Positions 52,454 to 61,441 of a stretch of 64,000 nt of DNA are shown piece by piece; positions within the stretch are counted from its first letter, which is position 1; every line of letters starts with the position of its first letter. This DNA comes from Chitinophagales bacterium (lineage in GTDB: Bacteria; Bacteroidota; Bacteroidia; Chitinophagales; UBA2359). The position numbers and the translations under genes are program-made. The DNA lies in contig JAWKLZ010000001.1 of NCBI GenBank assembly GCA_041392475.1, positions 1 through 64,000 of the forward strand, written 5' to 3'. The notes under the pieces were generated by a model that saw nothing but the letters and a program-made list of their open reading frames with translations, made no database searches and was not told the DNA's origin.

Positions 52454-53119
52454 TTATTTTGTGGGGAATCTTAAATGTGACATCAATTCTCCCAGAGAAT
52501 TCACGACTTTCGCCCCAGTTTTCTGCAATTTTTGGTGAGAATGGTGTCCATGTGCTATCAAAATACAATCGGCTTCAATCGCTTGCGCTACTTCAAAATC
52601 GTGGGTAGTATCTCCAATCAGCAACAGTTTGTGGTCGGCTACTCCCTTCAAAGTATCTCTTAGTCGCCTTGCATTTTGCACCTTGCCATGAGCATAATGG
52701 TCGTCTTCACCCATGATGTGTTGAAAAAAATGGTCAATTTGATGCTGCCGAACCATCTGCCGCAATCCTTCTTGTTTGGCTGCTGATAATATAGACTGTT
52801 GAAATCCTAATGCTGCAATATATGACAACACATCTCTAACTTCATGATGTAACTGTAATTCTAAGGCCTTTGAATGATAGCTGCCAATAAACTTGACACA
52901 CAAATCGTCAAAAGATTCCTTTGTGAAATCAAAACCAACTCGCTCATAATATTGAATCACAGGAAAATCAAAAATGCTGCGGTAGTGTTCGTTGGTAATT
53001 TCCTCCAACAATTCTTCATGATGGGCAGTCAACATTTCATTCACAATCGCCACACATAAATCTACATCATTGAGCAATGTACCATTCCAATCCCAAATAA
53101 TATGTTCGTAAATTTCCAT
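52454..53119 (-). CDS. HAD family hydrolase, phosphoglycolate phosphatase-like
   Basis: A 221-residue protein. HAD motif I reads DWNGTLLND, motif II ILSAAK, motif III Lys in the KVQNARRL region, and motif IV LLIGDTTHDFEVA. A helical cap (residues ~20-85) fits the phosphoglycolate phosphatase subgroup. In motif I the second Asp is Asn, which alters the general acid/base. The substrate is unknown. It lies 6 bp after the SDR gene stop on the same strand, so the two are co-transcribed. Confidence 0.85.
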   Translation of the reverse strand: MEIYEHIIWDWNGTLLNDVDLCVAIVNEMLTAHHEELLEEITNEHYRSIFDFPVIQYYERVGFDFTKESFDDLCVKFIGSYHSKALELQLHHEVRDVLSYIAALGFQQSILSAAKQEGLRQMVRQHQIDHFFQHIMGEDDHYAHGKVQNARRLRDTLKGVADHKLLLIGDTTHDFEVAQAIEADCILIAHGHHSHQKLQKTGAKVVNSLGELMSHLRFPTK

Positions 53120-53125
53120 TTGTTA

Positions 53126-54058
53126 TTAACCAAATTTTCCCGATGCAATCACCCGCTTGATGCCCTCCTCCAAAGATATGGGTGCTTGCTGCAATAATGT
53201 TTGCATTCTATCCGTATTCGGACAACGGCGGGGCATATCTCCCTCTTCCCGAGCGGGAATGTGTACAATTTTGGAACTTGAACCTGTTAGTCGGATGATG
53301 GTCTGTGCCAGTTCCAGAATAGAAGTTTCTACACTACTACCAATATTGACCACATCGTTTAAGAAGTGATTGTGGTAAAGGCAGGCTGTCGTAGCGGTGA
53401 TGTTGTCCTCCACATAACAGAAAGTACGGCTCTGATTGCCTTGACCATGAACAGTAATATCTTCGTTTCTAAAAGCTGATTCTACAAACCTCGACATCAC
53501 AAAATCATTACTTTGTTTCGGTCCATACGTATTGAAGAAGCGGAAAATGGTGTAGTCCAAATCGAATTCCTGTTTATAGGAAGTACAAAATGCCTCACCC
53601 ACATTTTTGACCACTGCATAAGGCAAGCGAGAATTGAGCGGCGTATAGATTTCATCTTGTGGATAATCAATGGATTCACCATAAACCTCTGAAGATGACG
53701 AATAAAATACCCGCTTTACACCAGTATTTTTCGACAAATCCAATATGTTTTTGATGCCATCAATGTCCTTCAATACATAAGTCGGATTGTCCAAAGTCCG
53801 CTGAACTCCTACAACTGCGGCATAGTGAAACACATAGTCAAAACTATGTGAAAACATGATGGCCGAAATGTCTGCGTAGTTGTTGACATCACATTTGATA
53901 AATTTCCAATTGGGAAACTCTTTTGAAGGTAATTTATCCTTTGAACCTGTTGAGCAATCATCTACTATCACCACAAAATTGTCGGAGTCTTTCACCAAAG
54001 CATCTGCCAATGAACTACCTACAAATCCTGCTCCTCCTGTTATTAATATCGTTCGCAT
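53126..54058 (-). CDS. NAD-dependent nucleotide-sugar epimerase/dehydratase
   Basis: A 310-residue extended SDR. NAD site GGAGFVGS, FHYAAVVGVQ, SSSSEVYGES, an active-site YAVVK (Tyr/Lys), and RFFNTYGPKQ. It resembles dTDP-glucose 4,6-dehydratases, UDP-glucuronate decarboxylases and UDP-glucose epimerases; the exact substrate is not fixed. Together with rmlA 337 bp upstream on the same strand it supplies activated sugars, plausibly for the GT locus. Confidence 0.82.
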   Translation of the reverse strand: MRTILITGGAGFVGSSLADALVKDSDNFVVIVDDCSTGSKDKLPSKEFPNWKFIKCDVNNYADISAIMFSHSFDYVFHYAAVVGVQRTLDNPTYVLKDIDGIKNILDLSKNTGVKRVFYSSSSEVYGESIDYPQDEIYTPLNSRLPYAVVKNVGEAFCTSYKQEFDLDYTIFRFFNTYGPKQSNDFVMSRFVESAFRNEDITVHGQGNQSRTFCYVEDNITATTACLYHNHFLNDVVNIGSSVETSILELAQTIIRLTGSSSKIVHIPAREEGDMPRRCPNTDRMQTLLQQAPISLEEGIKRVIASGKFG

Positions 54059-54395
54059 TTTTTTTTGTTAGGGTTTTGTTTTTTGTTGGGTGCTGATGTA
54101 TTAAAGTTTGATTGGTAGTACTATGTAAAAGAATTTTTGCGAATACAGCAGCATCGCTGCTACTCTATTCCGATTTCATCGGAATCCCAGATGTGTAGAA
54201 ACAAAAATAAACTATCTTCAAGGGGCTTAGCCTCGACACCACACATAATCACCCATTTAGTTGTGCCGAAGCTAGGCTTCTAATCGCTTCAATTTTATCT
54301 GTTACAAATAGGGGCAAGGCTAACGCCCTTTAGAATGTCAAATAATTTTTGAAATAATGTAATATTTCATATTTCAACACATCAACCAACACCAA
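54059..54395. other. Noncoding spacer rich in short palindromes
   Basis: No ORF is credible in these 337 bp. They hold AGCAGC-ATC-GCTGCT (54147-54161), ATTCCGAT-TTC-ATCGGAAT (54167-54185) and GAAGC-TAG-GCTTC (54268-54280), all perfect arms around 3-nt loops. Looser hairpins also occur around GGGGCTTAGCC and GGGCAAGGCTAACGCCC. Confidence 0.6.
54147..54280. repeat. Cluster of short hairpin repeats with 3-nt loops
   Basis: Three perfect hairpins of 5-8-bp arms, all with a 3-nt loop, occur within 134 bp. This looks like REP-like sequences that a RAYT-type transposase could mobilise, though no such gene is in the window. Confidence 0.45.
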
Positions 54396-55253
54396 CTATA
54401 AAATAGCCATCAAATAATCACCATATCCACTCTTCAACAAAGGTTCAGCAAGCTCCTTCAATTGTGATTTGTTGATAAAGCCCTTGCGGTAAGCCACTTC
54501 TTCAATGCAGCCGACCTTCAATCCCTGACGTTGCTCGATAACCTGAACAAACTGACTCGCTTGCATCAAAGAATCAAACGTACCCGTATCCAGCCAAGCC
54601 GTACCCCGTCCCAAAATGGAAACTTTCAACAGCCCTCTCCGCAAATATTCTGCATTGACATCCGTAATCTCGTATTCACCACGACCGCTCGGCTTCAAAT
54701 TTTTAGCCACATCCACCACACTGTTGTCGTAAAAATACAAGCCAGGAACTGCATAATTAGATTTGGGTTGAGTAGGTTTTTCTTCAATAGAAATGACCTG
54801 TTTGTTTTCGTCAAATTCCACCACGCCGTACCTTTCTGGATCCGAAACATGGTAGGCAAATACTACTCCTCCTTCAATGTCATTGAGTTTGGCGAGTTGA
54901 TCACCCAAACCTGAACCATAAAATACATTGTCGCCCAAGACCAAACAAACTTTGTCATTGCCAATAAACGATTCCCCCAATACAAAAGCCTGTGCCAAAC
55001 CCTTTGGTTCATGTTGCACCAAGTATTGAAAATCACAACCATATTTTTTGCCATCACCCAACAACTGCTCAAATAAAGGCAAATGTTCAGGCGTAGAAAT
55101 AATCAAAACTTCCCGAATCCCTGCCATCATCAAGGTAGTCAATGGATAGTAAATCATGGGCTTATCATAAATAGGCATGATTTGTTTGCTAATGGCATAG
55201 GTGATAGGATACAATCTTGTTCCCATTCCACCTGCTAAAATGATTCCTTTCAT
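54396..55253 (-). CDS. rmlA: Glucose-1-phosphate thymidylyltransferase RmlA
   Basis: A 285-residue enzyme of typical length. N-terminal LAGGMGTRLYPIT pyrophosphorylase loop, KQIMPIYDKPMIYYPL, VCLVLGDNVFYG with the metal Asp, EEKPTQPKSNYAVPGLYFYD, and RGTAWLDTGT. It makes dTDP-glucose, the first step to dTDP-rhamnose and related sugars. rmlB, rmlC and rmlD are not adjacent apart from the SDR at 53126, which is a possible RmlB-type enzyme. Confidence 0.95.
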   Translation of the reverse strand: MKGIILAGGMGTRLYPITYAISKQIMPIYDKPMIYYPLTTLMMAGIREVLIISTPEHLPLFEQLLGDGKKYGCDFQYLVQHEPKGLAQAFVLGESFIGNDKVCLVLGDNVFYGSGLGDQLAKLNDIEGGVVFAYHVSDPERYGVVEFDENKQVISIEEKPTQPKSNYAVPGLYFYDNSVVDVAKNLKPSGRGEYEITDVNAEYLRRGLLKVSILGRGTAWLDTGTFDSLMQASQFVQVIEQRQGLKVGCIEEVAYRKGFINKSQLKELAEPLLKSGYGDYLMAIL

Positions 55254-55290
55254 ATTGTTTGTTGATTGTGGGTTTACTATTTGAAGGGAG

Positions 55291-55298
55291 CAAAGATA
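55291..55298 (-). promoter_or_regulatory. -7 box TATCTTTG upstream of rmlA
   Basis: On the minus strand TATCTTTG ends 37 nt before the ATG at 55253 and is followed by GC. No TTG was found at -33 distance. Confidence 0.45.
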
Positions 55299-55413
55299 AA
55301 GGAAAAGTTAGAATGTGTGGAACGGACACTAAAAACATCTAATCATTTCTTCCTTTGAAATGATTAGTTTTTCTAACCGCTCCGCAATGTAAACTCAGAA
55401 AATCAGCCAGCCC

Positions 55414-55542
55414 TTATTCAACCACCAATTTATAGTCCATTTTGCGCTCGTTTACAATAACATCGGCGTTGTGTAATGCCACTGCAATTGAGGAAAGAAT
55501 ACTGTCATTGAAGGTAAATGGCGGATAGTGGTTAAGCACTCG
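55414..55542 (-). pseudogene. C-terminal gene remnant (42 codons)
   Basis: The minus frame reads RVLNHYPPFTFNDSILSSI, then AVALHNADVIVNERKMDYK and LVVE before a stop at 55414. It looks like the natural C-terminus of a real protein, but an in-frame stop at 55545-55543 lies inside the palindromic repeat where the frame should continue. Parent family not recognised. Confidence 0.45.
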
Positions 55543-55555
55543 TTACAAACGAGCG
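55536..55555. repeat. Palindromic repeat, CTCGTT-ACA-AACGAG type
   Basis: CTCGTT (55539-55544) and AACGAG (55548-55553) frame a 3-nt loop. The same core recurs at 63744-63764 and 63860-63880. It marks the 5' boundary of the gene remnant at 55414-55542. The rest of the 334-bp spacer shows nothing further. Confidence 0.6.
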
Positions 55556-55587
55556 GAAGTTCGGCTTCATCGTATGTAAACCACTGA

Positions 55588-55968
55588 CTACTGACCCTTT
55601 GTAATCTTCAGCAAATAATTTGTTTCCACCACTGTAAACAAGATATACAACACAAAAAAGGGAAGAATAAACCGAGGACTGTCAGGACTAACAGCCAACA
55701 AATACGCCAAAATCATAAACATACTAAAAATAAACTTGATGCCCATCGCACCGAGAATCATTGTCGTTCCTTTAACCTTGCTGCTCGCTTTTGCCGAAAG
55801 AGAAGTAATGTAAATAGTGAGGAAAGTGAGGATGGTGAAAAACACAAAACAAATCCACGCAAAATCGGGGTTTGAACCCAACAATTGAAGGTAATGTAAT
55901 ATGCCCAAACCGAGGCCAATTATTGCAGCAAATAAACCAACATTTTTAAGAATAGAAGAAACAGGCAT
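55588..55968 (-). CDS. Small four-helix membrane protein of unknown function
   Basis: A 126-residue protein with four membrane helices (about 8-28, 36-55, 70-92, 100-118). In Bacteroidota such small proteins accompany AtpZ upstream of ATP synthase genes, and this one directly follows atpZ. No ATP synthase genes are in the window; rmlA follows instead. The helix pattern is AtpI-like but no diagnostic motif was seen. Confidence 0.65.
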   Translation of the reverse strand: MPVSSILKNVGLFAAIIGLGLGILHYLQLLGSNPDFAWICFVFFTILTFLTIYITSLSAKASSKVKGTTMILGAMGIKFIFSMFMILAYLLAVSPDSPRFILPFFVLYILFTVVETNYLLKITKGQ

Positions 55969-56032
55969 TTTATTTTTTTTAATTCATTGGACAAAATGGA
56001 ATTCTGACATCTCATTTCCCATTTCTGTCCTC

Positions 56033-56260
56033 TTACTTCTTGCCAATAAACTCACGCATAACCATCGCCATCGCAACAACTACCGACAGCAAACCCAATA
56101 TAGCCGTTAGAATAGGAGAAGTTTGGAAATATTCATCCGCTTTCATTCCTCCAAAAACTCCTATCAACAAAACAGCAATCATTTGAAAAGCAATCCCCAT
56201 ATACCTACCGTAGTTAGCTAACGGAGGCTTTTTGCCCGGGTTGGTTTCTTTCTTTGGCAT
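56033..56260 (-). CDS. AtpZ/AtpI family protein
   Basis: A 75-residue protein with a basic N-terminus and two membrane helices: YGRYMGIAFQMIAVLLIGVFGGMKADE, then SPILTAILGLLSVVVAMAMVMRE. This is the AtpZ (F0F1-ATPase gene 1) pattern. Its 5' end overlaps the bactofilin 3' end by 47 bp. Confidence 0.82.
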   Translation of the reverse strand: MPKKETNPGKKPPLANYGRYMGIAFQMIAVLLIGVFGGMKADEYFQTSPILTAILGLLSVVVAMAMVMREFIGKK

Positions 56261-56693
56261 CTCTACCTGTTTTTAAATTTGAAGCCTTTGCATGAGCCTG
56301 ATCAATGTCCAAATCACCCTCAGGCATTTTGCACGTACCATTCACAATCGCCCCTGCTTCAACGGCTAATTTACCACACAAAATTTCTCCAAATATCTGT
56401 GCAGAACTTCTAAGGTCTAACAATTCTTTGACTTTAATAGTCCCTTCGATTTTCCCTTGAATATTGGCGTTGGCACAAATCACATCACCTTTGATATAAC
56501 CCGTAGGCCCTACAATCACTTTGGCTTTAGATACCAAAAATCCATGCAAAATACCATCAATACGGATATCACCAATGCAGGTTATTTTACCTTCAATCTC
56601 CGTTCCCTCCATGATTTGGTTGGCCATACCAGCAGGCATTCTGCTTGTGGTTCTAACTGTTTCTTGTGGGTCATTTTTTTTTGAACCAAACAT
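56214..56693 (-). CDS. Bactofilin (polymer-forming cytoskeletal protein)
   Basis: A 159-residue protein. After a short disordered N-terminus (MFGSKKNDPQE) comes the beta-helix domain with hydrophobic/Gly repeats: IEGKITCIGDIRIDGILHG, VGPTGYIKGDVICANANIQG, IFGEILCGKLAVEAGAIVNG. Bactofilins polymerise without nucleotide and position cell-wall enzymes. The ATG at 56693 gives a standard length; an in-frame start at 56849 lies inside the upstream gene. It directly follows an M23 peptidase gene, the usual partner for cell-shape control. Confidence 0.9.
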   Translation of the reverse strand: MFGSKKNDPQETVRTTSRMPAGMANQIMEGTEIEGKITCIGDIRIDGILHGFLVSKAKVIVGPTGYIKGDVICANANIQGKIEGTIKVKELLDLRSSAQIFGEILCGKLAVEAGAIVNGTCKMPEGDLDIDQAHAKASNLKTGRDAKERNQPGQKASVS

Positions 56694-56718
56694 ATATGTA
56701 TTGTTTTTCAGGTGGTTA

Positions 56719-57603
56719 TTAATTAAAATTGATGTATTCGGTAGGGTCAACGGGTCTTTGATTGTGCCACAATTCAAAATGCAAGTGAGGTCCTGAACTA
56801 TTTTCGCCCGTACCTCCCATAATTGCGACAGCTTCTCCTGCTTTAACAAAGTTACCCACTTTTTTTAACAATACCGAATTATGTTTGTAAAAAGAAACCA
56901 TGTTATCATCGTGTTGTATCGCAATCGTATAACCTGTTTCCAAAGTCCAAGAAGACAACAAAACCATACCGTCTGCAATGCTCTTGACAGGAGAATTCAG
57001 AGGAGCTGCAATGTCCACTCCAAAGTGTTCTTCCGAAGCGTCAAAACCATCAGTAAACTTACCCTTGATAGGCGGAAAAAAGTAATCATTCACCAAACCA
57101 CTGTCATACGTATCGGCATTGTTGCCAAATAATTCAAAATTCTCATTCTGTTCTATTTCCTGTCTCAACTTCAATTCTTCTTCCGACCGATCACTCGATT
57201 TAATGCTATCATCCACTGATTCAACATATTCATCTTCCTTATAATTTTGTTGCACATCATCCTCCGTTTCCACCTCATTTTGAAGCACTTTTTTGATGTT
57301 TTCGATATAAGCTACCTGTTTATTCACCACATCCTCCAATGAATCAGAAGTATAAGTCAAATTCACAATGTTTCGGCGAACACCAGGATCACCGTATCCT
57401 TTGATGTAATATTTGAGGGGAGTCATCACAATGGCAGAAGAAACCAAAATCACCACGATAATCAAAACCGTACTGATAAATATGTATAAATTCATTTGAG
57501 AGAGTCGAAAAGAATACTTTTCCTCCAATGTATCGTCCTGCATAACCACCAAACGATACTTGTGCTGCAATTTATCCAGTAGTTTTTCATCTTTGCGTTC
57601 CAT
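56719..57603 (-). CDS. M23 family metallopeptidase, membrane-anchored
   Basis: A 294-residue protein. One membrane helix (LYIFISTVLIIVVILVSSAIV) and a coiled coil (~75-150) are followed by a C-terminal LytM domain with HFGVDIAAP, YTIAIQHDD and GPHLHFELW, carrying the zinc His and Asp. It should cut peptidoglycan cross-links in the periplasm. The ATG at 57603 removes an unlikely 28-residue extension. It forms an operon with the bactofilin 25 bp downstream. Confidence 0.9.
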   Translation of the reverse strand: MERKDEKLLDKLQHKYRLVVMQDDTLEEKYSFRLSQMNLYIFISTVLIIVVILVSSAIVMTPLKYYIKGYGDPGVRRNIVNLTYTSDSLEDVVNKQVAYIENIKKVLQNEVETEDDVQQNYKEDEYVESVDDSIKSSDRSEEELKLRQEIEQNENFELFGNNADTYDSGLVNDYFFPPIKGKFTDGFDASEEHFGVDIAAPLNSPVKSIADGMVLLSSWTLETGYTIAIQHDDNMVSFYKHNSVLLKKVGNFVKAGEAVAIMGGTGENSSGPHLHFELWHNQRPVDPTEYINFN

Positions 57604-57829
57604 AAAAAAATACTCGTTTTCGAGGGGCAAATATCGGAAAATTGCGGCTTTAAATCGCTTATTGGTTAAAAAATCAATGGAAAGCAATAAATTTGCCCTT
57701 CTTTTGGTTCAAACTTCAATCATGAAGCATAACATATTCCGTTGATTTTACGTTTAATCACTGAGATTAGACGATAGACAAAAGGTTTTAAACAACTGAA
57801 CCATTTAACAAATTAAAAGCATTAGTCGC

Positions 57830-60800
57830 TTGAAAAACGTAGCTCAAATACTCTTTATTTTTATATTGCTCATTTTTGGTGGAATGGATGTAGTAGCGCA
57901 ATCCAAAACGATACCAAAAACCAATTCGAGAACCAATTCTAATACAGGAACTCGAACTGCCCCCAAAGCCAGTTCGAGTTCCAATTCAAAAACGACATCC
58001 CAAGCGGATTCAAAAACACCGACACCTACCCGAACGGTAAAAAAGAAGAAAGACAAGGATTTGTCAGGTTTTGACCTTCGCTATCAAGACATGGTAGCAC
58101 GCTACAACCGCTACTTCAATGCCACCATACGGTATATGGAAGGAACAACCAAACTCATTGAAGACAATCAAGATTCCTATCAAGATGTCCTAACCGTTTA
58201 CCCCTACAATGGTGGAGACGGCACTAGAGCAAGTACCGAAATGAGTGCAGTCATAGACAAAACTTCGGCAATGATTCAGATTCGCCCTTACAGCAAATGG
58301 GTAGACGATGCTTATTTGTTACTGGGGAAAGCCAATTTTTTGATGGGTGATTACGACAAAGCTGTTCAGTCTTTCAAATACATTACGACTCAATACAGCA
58401 GCGAAATCCGAAAAAAACCTCCTGTTCAATCAAAAAAGAAACGTGCGAAAATACGTGCAAAGGAAAGGGAACTAACCCAAAAAGAACGTGAAAAACAATC
58501 TGAAGCACTGAAAAGTGAAAGGGAAAAGGCAAAGAAAGAAAAAGCCAAAGAGCGAGCAAAAGATAAGAAAGAAACCCAAAAAGAAAGAGCTGCTGCCGAA
58601 AAAGAGAGGGACTCAGCTAAAAAAGAAGAACTAAAGAAAAGAGAAGAGGCTCAAAAAGAACGAGAACAGGCGAAGAAGGAAGAATTGAAACAGAGAGAGG
58701 AACTTCAAAAAGAGCGAGCCAAAGACAAAAAAGAAATAGCAAAGCAAAGAGCTAAGGACAAGAAGGAACTGGCAAAACAGAGGGCAAATGATAAAAAAGA
58801 ACGTGAAAAGGAAAAGAAAAGACGTTTGAAGGCGAAAAAGAAAGGAAAAAAATATGCTCCTACTTACAAACCCAAAACTACGGAAGTAGAAAAAGAGGAT
58901 ACTCCCGAACCAGATAAACCTTCAAAAAAGGAAAAGGCATCCAATAAAAAAGAAGACAAAGCTGCAAAAGAAGCGTCAGAAGAAACTGATACGCCTGTCG
59001 AAGAACTACCTGTGGTAGAAGAGGAAATGGTAGAGGATGAAGTGATAGATGACCTTGAGGAAACAATAGCCGAAGAAGATATTAAGGAGGAAGTAGATGA
59101 AGGTCCAAGTGCGAAGGAATTGAAACGTTTGGAGCGAAAATCCTCTAAAAAATATGTGAGCAATGGCATGTTTAGCCACGATCTGGTGAACTACGATGCT
59201 CAGATATGGATGATTCGTACATATATAGACATGGCCGAATATGGTCAAGCGGCTACAGTTTTGGATAGATTAGAACAGGATGAAACTTTCCCCAAACGTT
59301 TGGCGGGTGAATACAGTATGCTCAAAGCCCATTATTGCCTAAAACGTGGCAATCGAGGAGAAGCCAAACTTGCATTGCAGGATGCAGTGAGAAAGGTAGG
59401 TAAAAAAGAAGGGAAAGCGAGGTTGTATTTTATTTTGGGGCAACTGGAAGAAAAAGACCAAAACTATGAAGAAGCCATTGCAGCCTTTAAGAAAACTATT
59501 AAGGCAAAACCTGTGATATATGACATGGAGTTTCACGCAAGGGTGAATGTGATTCGCTCCAAAATGCGAAACGATGTGTACAGTACAACTGAAGCTATTC
59601 GTGCCTTGGAGAAAATGCTCAAAGATGATAAAAACGAAGAACTGCAAGACCAAATTTACTTTGCCATGGCAGAAGTAGCTATTGAAGCGGGTGACATTGC
59701 TATGGCTACTGAATACTTCAAAAAAGCGGCTGAGGTAAGCACGGCTAATGATGAACAAAAAGCTTTGGCATTCTTACGGTTAGCAGAGATATTTTTTGAG
59801 AACGAAACCTTTGTACAAGCAGGTATTTTCTACGACAGTACACTGGTTTACCTTTCCAAAGAATACGAAAACTACGAAGAAATTTCTCGAAAAAAAGAGG
59901 TGCTTTCCGATTTGGTAGCCTTTTCACAAGCAGTAGAATTGCAGGACAGTTTGCAGCAAATTGCCAACCTTCCGAACGCAGAACGAGTGGAACGGATTGA
60001 AGAATTGATTGCCTATTTTGCAGATGAAGCAGAGAAGAAAAAACAGGCGCAGTTGGCAGCTTTGGAGCAAGAAGTGGATAAAAAAGACAAAAAAAGTGAT
60101 ACTTGGCTTTTCTACAACCCTTCTTTGGTAGAACGAGGCAAAGGCGAATTTAGAGCAGAATGGGGCGATAGACCCCGTGTGAACAATTGGCGAATATCTA
60201 GTAAGATTTCAACTGGTGATTACCTCACAAGTGCCAACGATGCGACAGAACTCAGTACCAGTGGATTAAATCAAGCAGAGCTACAAGCACAAATCGATGC
60301 AAATCGAGGTGAAATTACCCGTGATGGTATCATGGCGATTTTACCCTTGACGGAGGCGAAAATGAAGGAATCGAACCAAAAAATCAAGGATGGTTTGTAT
60401 GGAATGGGTAAGATTTACAACGACAAACTCGATAATCCACAAAAAGCCAAAGGAATTTACGAGGAGTTGCAACGCCGATATCCTGATAACGAATATGCAC
60501 AAGAGGTGCTTTATAGTCTCTACTTGATTTCGCAAAAATTGGGGCTTACCGCTGATGCCGATAAGTACAAGAAACAGCTGTTGTCGCAATATTCAGATGG
60601 AAAATATGCAAAAATCGTTCAGTCACCAGACTATGCAAAAGAGCTGAACAAGAAAGGTGAAGAATTGCAGGTTTACTACGAAAAAACCTACCAACTTTTC
60701 AAACAAGATAAATTTGACGAGGTGACTACACGAATAGAAGATGTCAATAAAAAGTTTGAAGAAAATACACTTCAACCCAAATTTGACCTATTGGCTGCAA

Positions 60801-61330
60801 TGGTAGTCGGACATGCACAAGACAAAGAGAATTACATTACTGCATTGGAAGGAGTTGTGTCAAAATACCCCGAAGATGAGGTGAAAGATAAGGCAACCGA
60901 AATTTTGAAGTATTTGAGAGGGCAAACTTCGGAAGCGAGTGGTGAAACGGAGGCTGCGGGTTTGTACAGTTACAATCCAGATAGCCGACACTATTTTTTA
61001 GTAGCACTGGACAGTTATACTTCAAAAATCAACTCGGTCATCAACAATTTTTCCGACTTCAATCAAAGCAGTTTCAATAGCGATCGTCTGAAAGTTCAGC
61101 AAATGTTGTTGGATCCCGAACATCAGGTAGTACTCATAAAGCAGTTTGACAATGCAGACAAGGCAATGATTTACTACAAAACTGTAAAAAACAAAGAGGT
61201 AGAAGTAATGCAGGGTGCAGATGTTGGGTATCAATTTTTTGTGATTTCTAAATCCAACTTCACCCAATACTTCAAACAGAAAGATGCCAATGCATACATG
61301 GAGTTTTTTATGAGTAAGTATGTGAAGTAA
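57830..61330 (+). CDS. PorW/SprE-like TPR protein of the type IX secretion system, with long charged helix
   Basis: A 1166-residue exported protein. A signal peptide ends MDVVAQ at ~24, and a low-complexity Ser/Thr linker follows. TPR units (~100-195), a Lys/Glu/Arg-rich helix (~198-340), an acidic linker (~350-425) and further TPRs (~440-700, ~840-980) come next. TWLFYNPSLVERGKGEF and WGDRPRVNNWR match the SprE/PorW pattern. The usual members are lipoproteins of about 870 residues; this one has no lipobox Cys and is longer because of the charged insert. The start is TTG at 57830. Confidence 0.83.
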   Translation: MKNVAQILFIFILLIFGGMDVVAQSKTIPKTNSRTNSNTGTRTAPKASSSSNSKTTSQADSKTPTPTRTVKKKKDKDLSGFDLRYQDMVARYNRYFNATIRYMEGTTKLIEDNQDSYQDVLTVYPYNGGDGTRASTEMSAVIDKTSAMIQIRPYSKWVDDAYLLLGKANFLMGDYDKAVQSFKYITTQYSSEIRKKPPVQSKKKRAKIRAKERELTQKEREKQSEALKSEREKAKKEKAKERAKDKKETQKERAAAEKERDSAKKEELKKREEAQKEREQAKKEELKQREELQKERAKDKKEIAKQRAKDKKELAKQRANDKKEREKEKKRRLKAKKKGKKYAPTYKPKTTEVEKEDTPEPDKPSKKEKASNKKEDKAAKEASEETDTPVEELPVVEEEMVEDEVIDDLEETIAEEDIKEEVDEGPSAKELKRLERKSSKKYVSNGMFSHDLVNYDAQIWMIRTYIDMAEYGQAATVLDRLEQDETFPKRLAGEYSMLKAHYCLKRGNRGEAKLALQDAVRKVGKKEGKARLYFILGQLEEKDQNYEEAIAAFKKTIKAKPVIYDMEFHARVNVIRSKMRNDVYSTTEAIRALEKMLKDDKNEELQDQIYFAMAEVAIEAGDIAMATEYFKKAAEVSTANDEQKALAFLRLAEIFFENETFVQAGIFYDSTLVYLSKEYENYEEISRKKEVLSDLVAFSQAVELQDSLQQIANLPNAERVERIEELIAYFADEAEKKKQAQLAALEQEVDKKDKKSDTWLFYNPSLVERGKGEFRAEWGDRPRVNNWRISSKISTGDYLTSANDATELSTSGLNQAELQAQIDANRGEITRDGIMAILPLTEAKMKESNQKIKDGLYGMGKIYNDKLDNPQKAKGIYEELQRRYPDNEYAQEVLYSLYLISQKLGLTADADKYKKQLLSQYSDGKYAKIVQSPDYAKELNKKGEELQVYYEKTYQLFKQDKFDEVTTRIEDVNKKFEENTLQPKFDLLAAMVVGHAQDKENYITALEGVVSKYPEDEVKDKATEILKYLRGQTSEASGETEAAGLYSYNPDSRHYFLVALDSYTSKINSVINNFSDFNQSSFNSDRLKVQQMLLDPEHQVVLIKQFDNADKAMIYYKTVKNKEVEVMQGADVGYQFFVISKSNFTQYFKQKDANAYMEFFMSKYVK

Positions 61331-61343
61331 TTGTATCTTTGAT

Positions 61344-61385
61344 GAACGTTTCATTCTTTGTTTGTTTCTACTAAACGTTCTTTTT
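61344..61385 (+). terminator. Terminator of the PorW/SprE-like gene
   Basis: GAACGTTT (61344-61351) pairs with AAACGTTC (61373-61380), followed by TTTTT. A TATCTTTG box at 61334-61341 just before it is probably not a promoter for the next gene, since its transcript would cross this hairpin. Confidence 0.65.
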
Positions 61386-61441
61386 AGTACAAGCTCACCA
61401 AGTTTAGGATGCTTTTTGTCACCTCTTAAACAACTTGTACG

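Noticed and set aside
61334..61341. TATCTTTG box as promoter of the methyltransferase-TPR gene
   Set aside because: A terminator hairpin follows immediately, so a transcript from it would end early.
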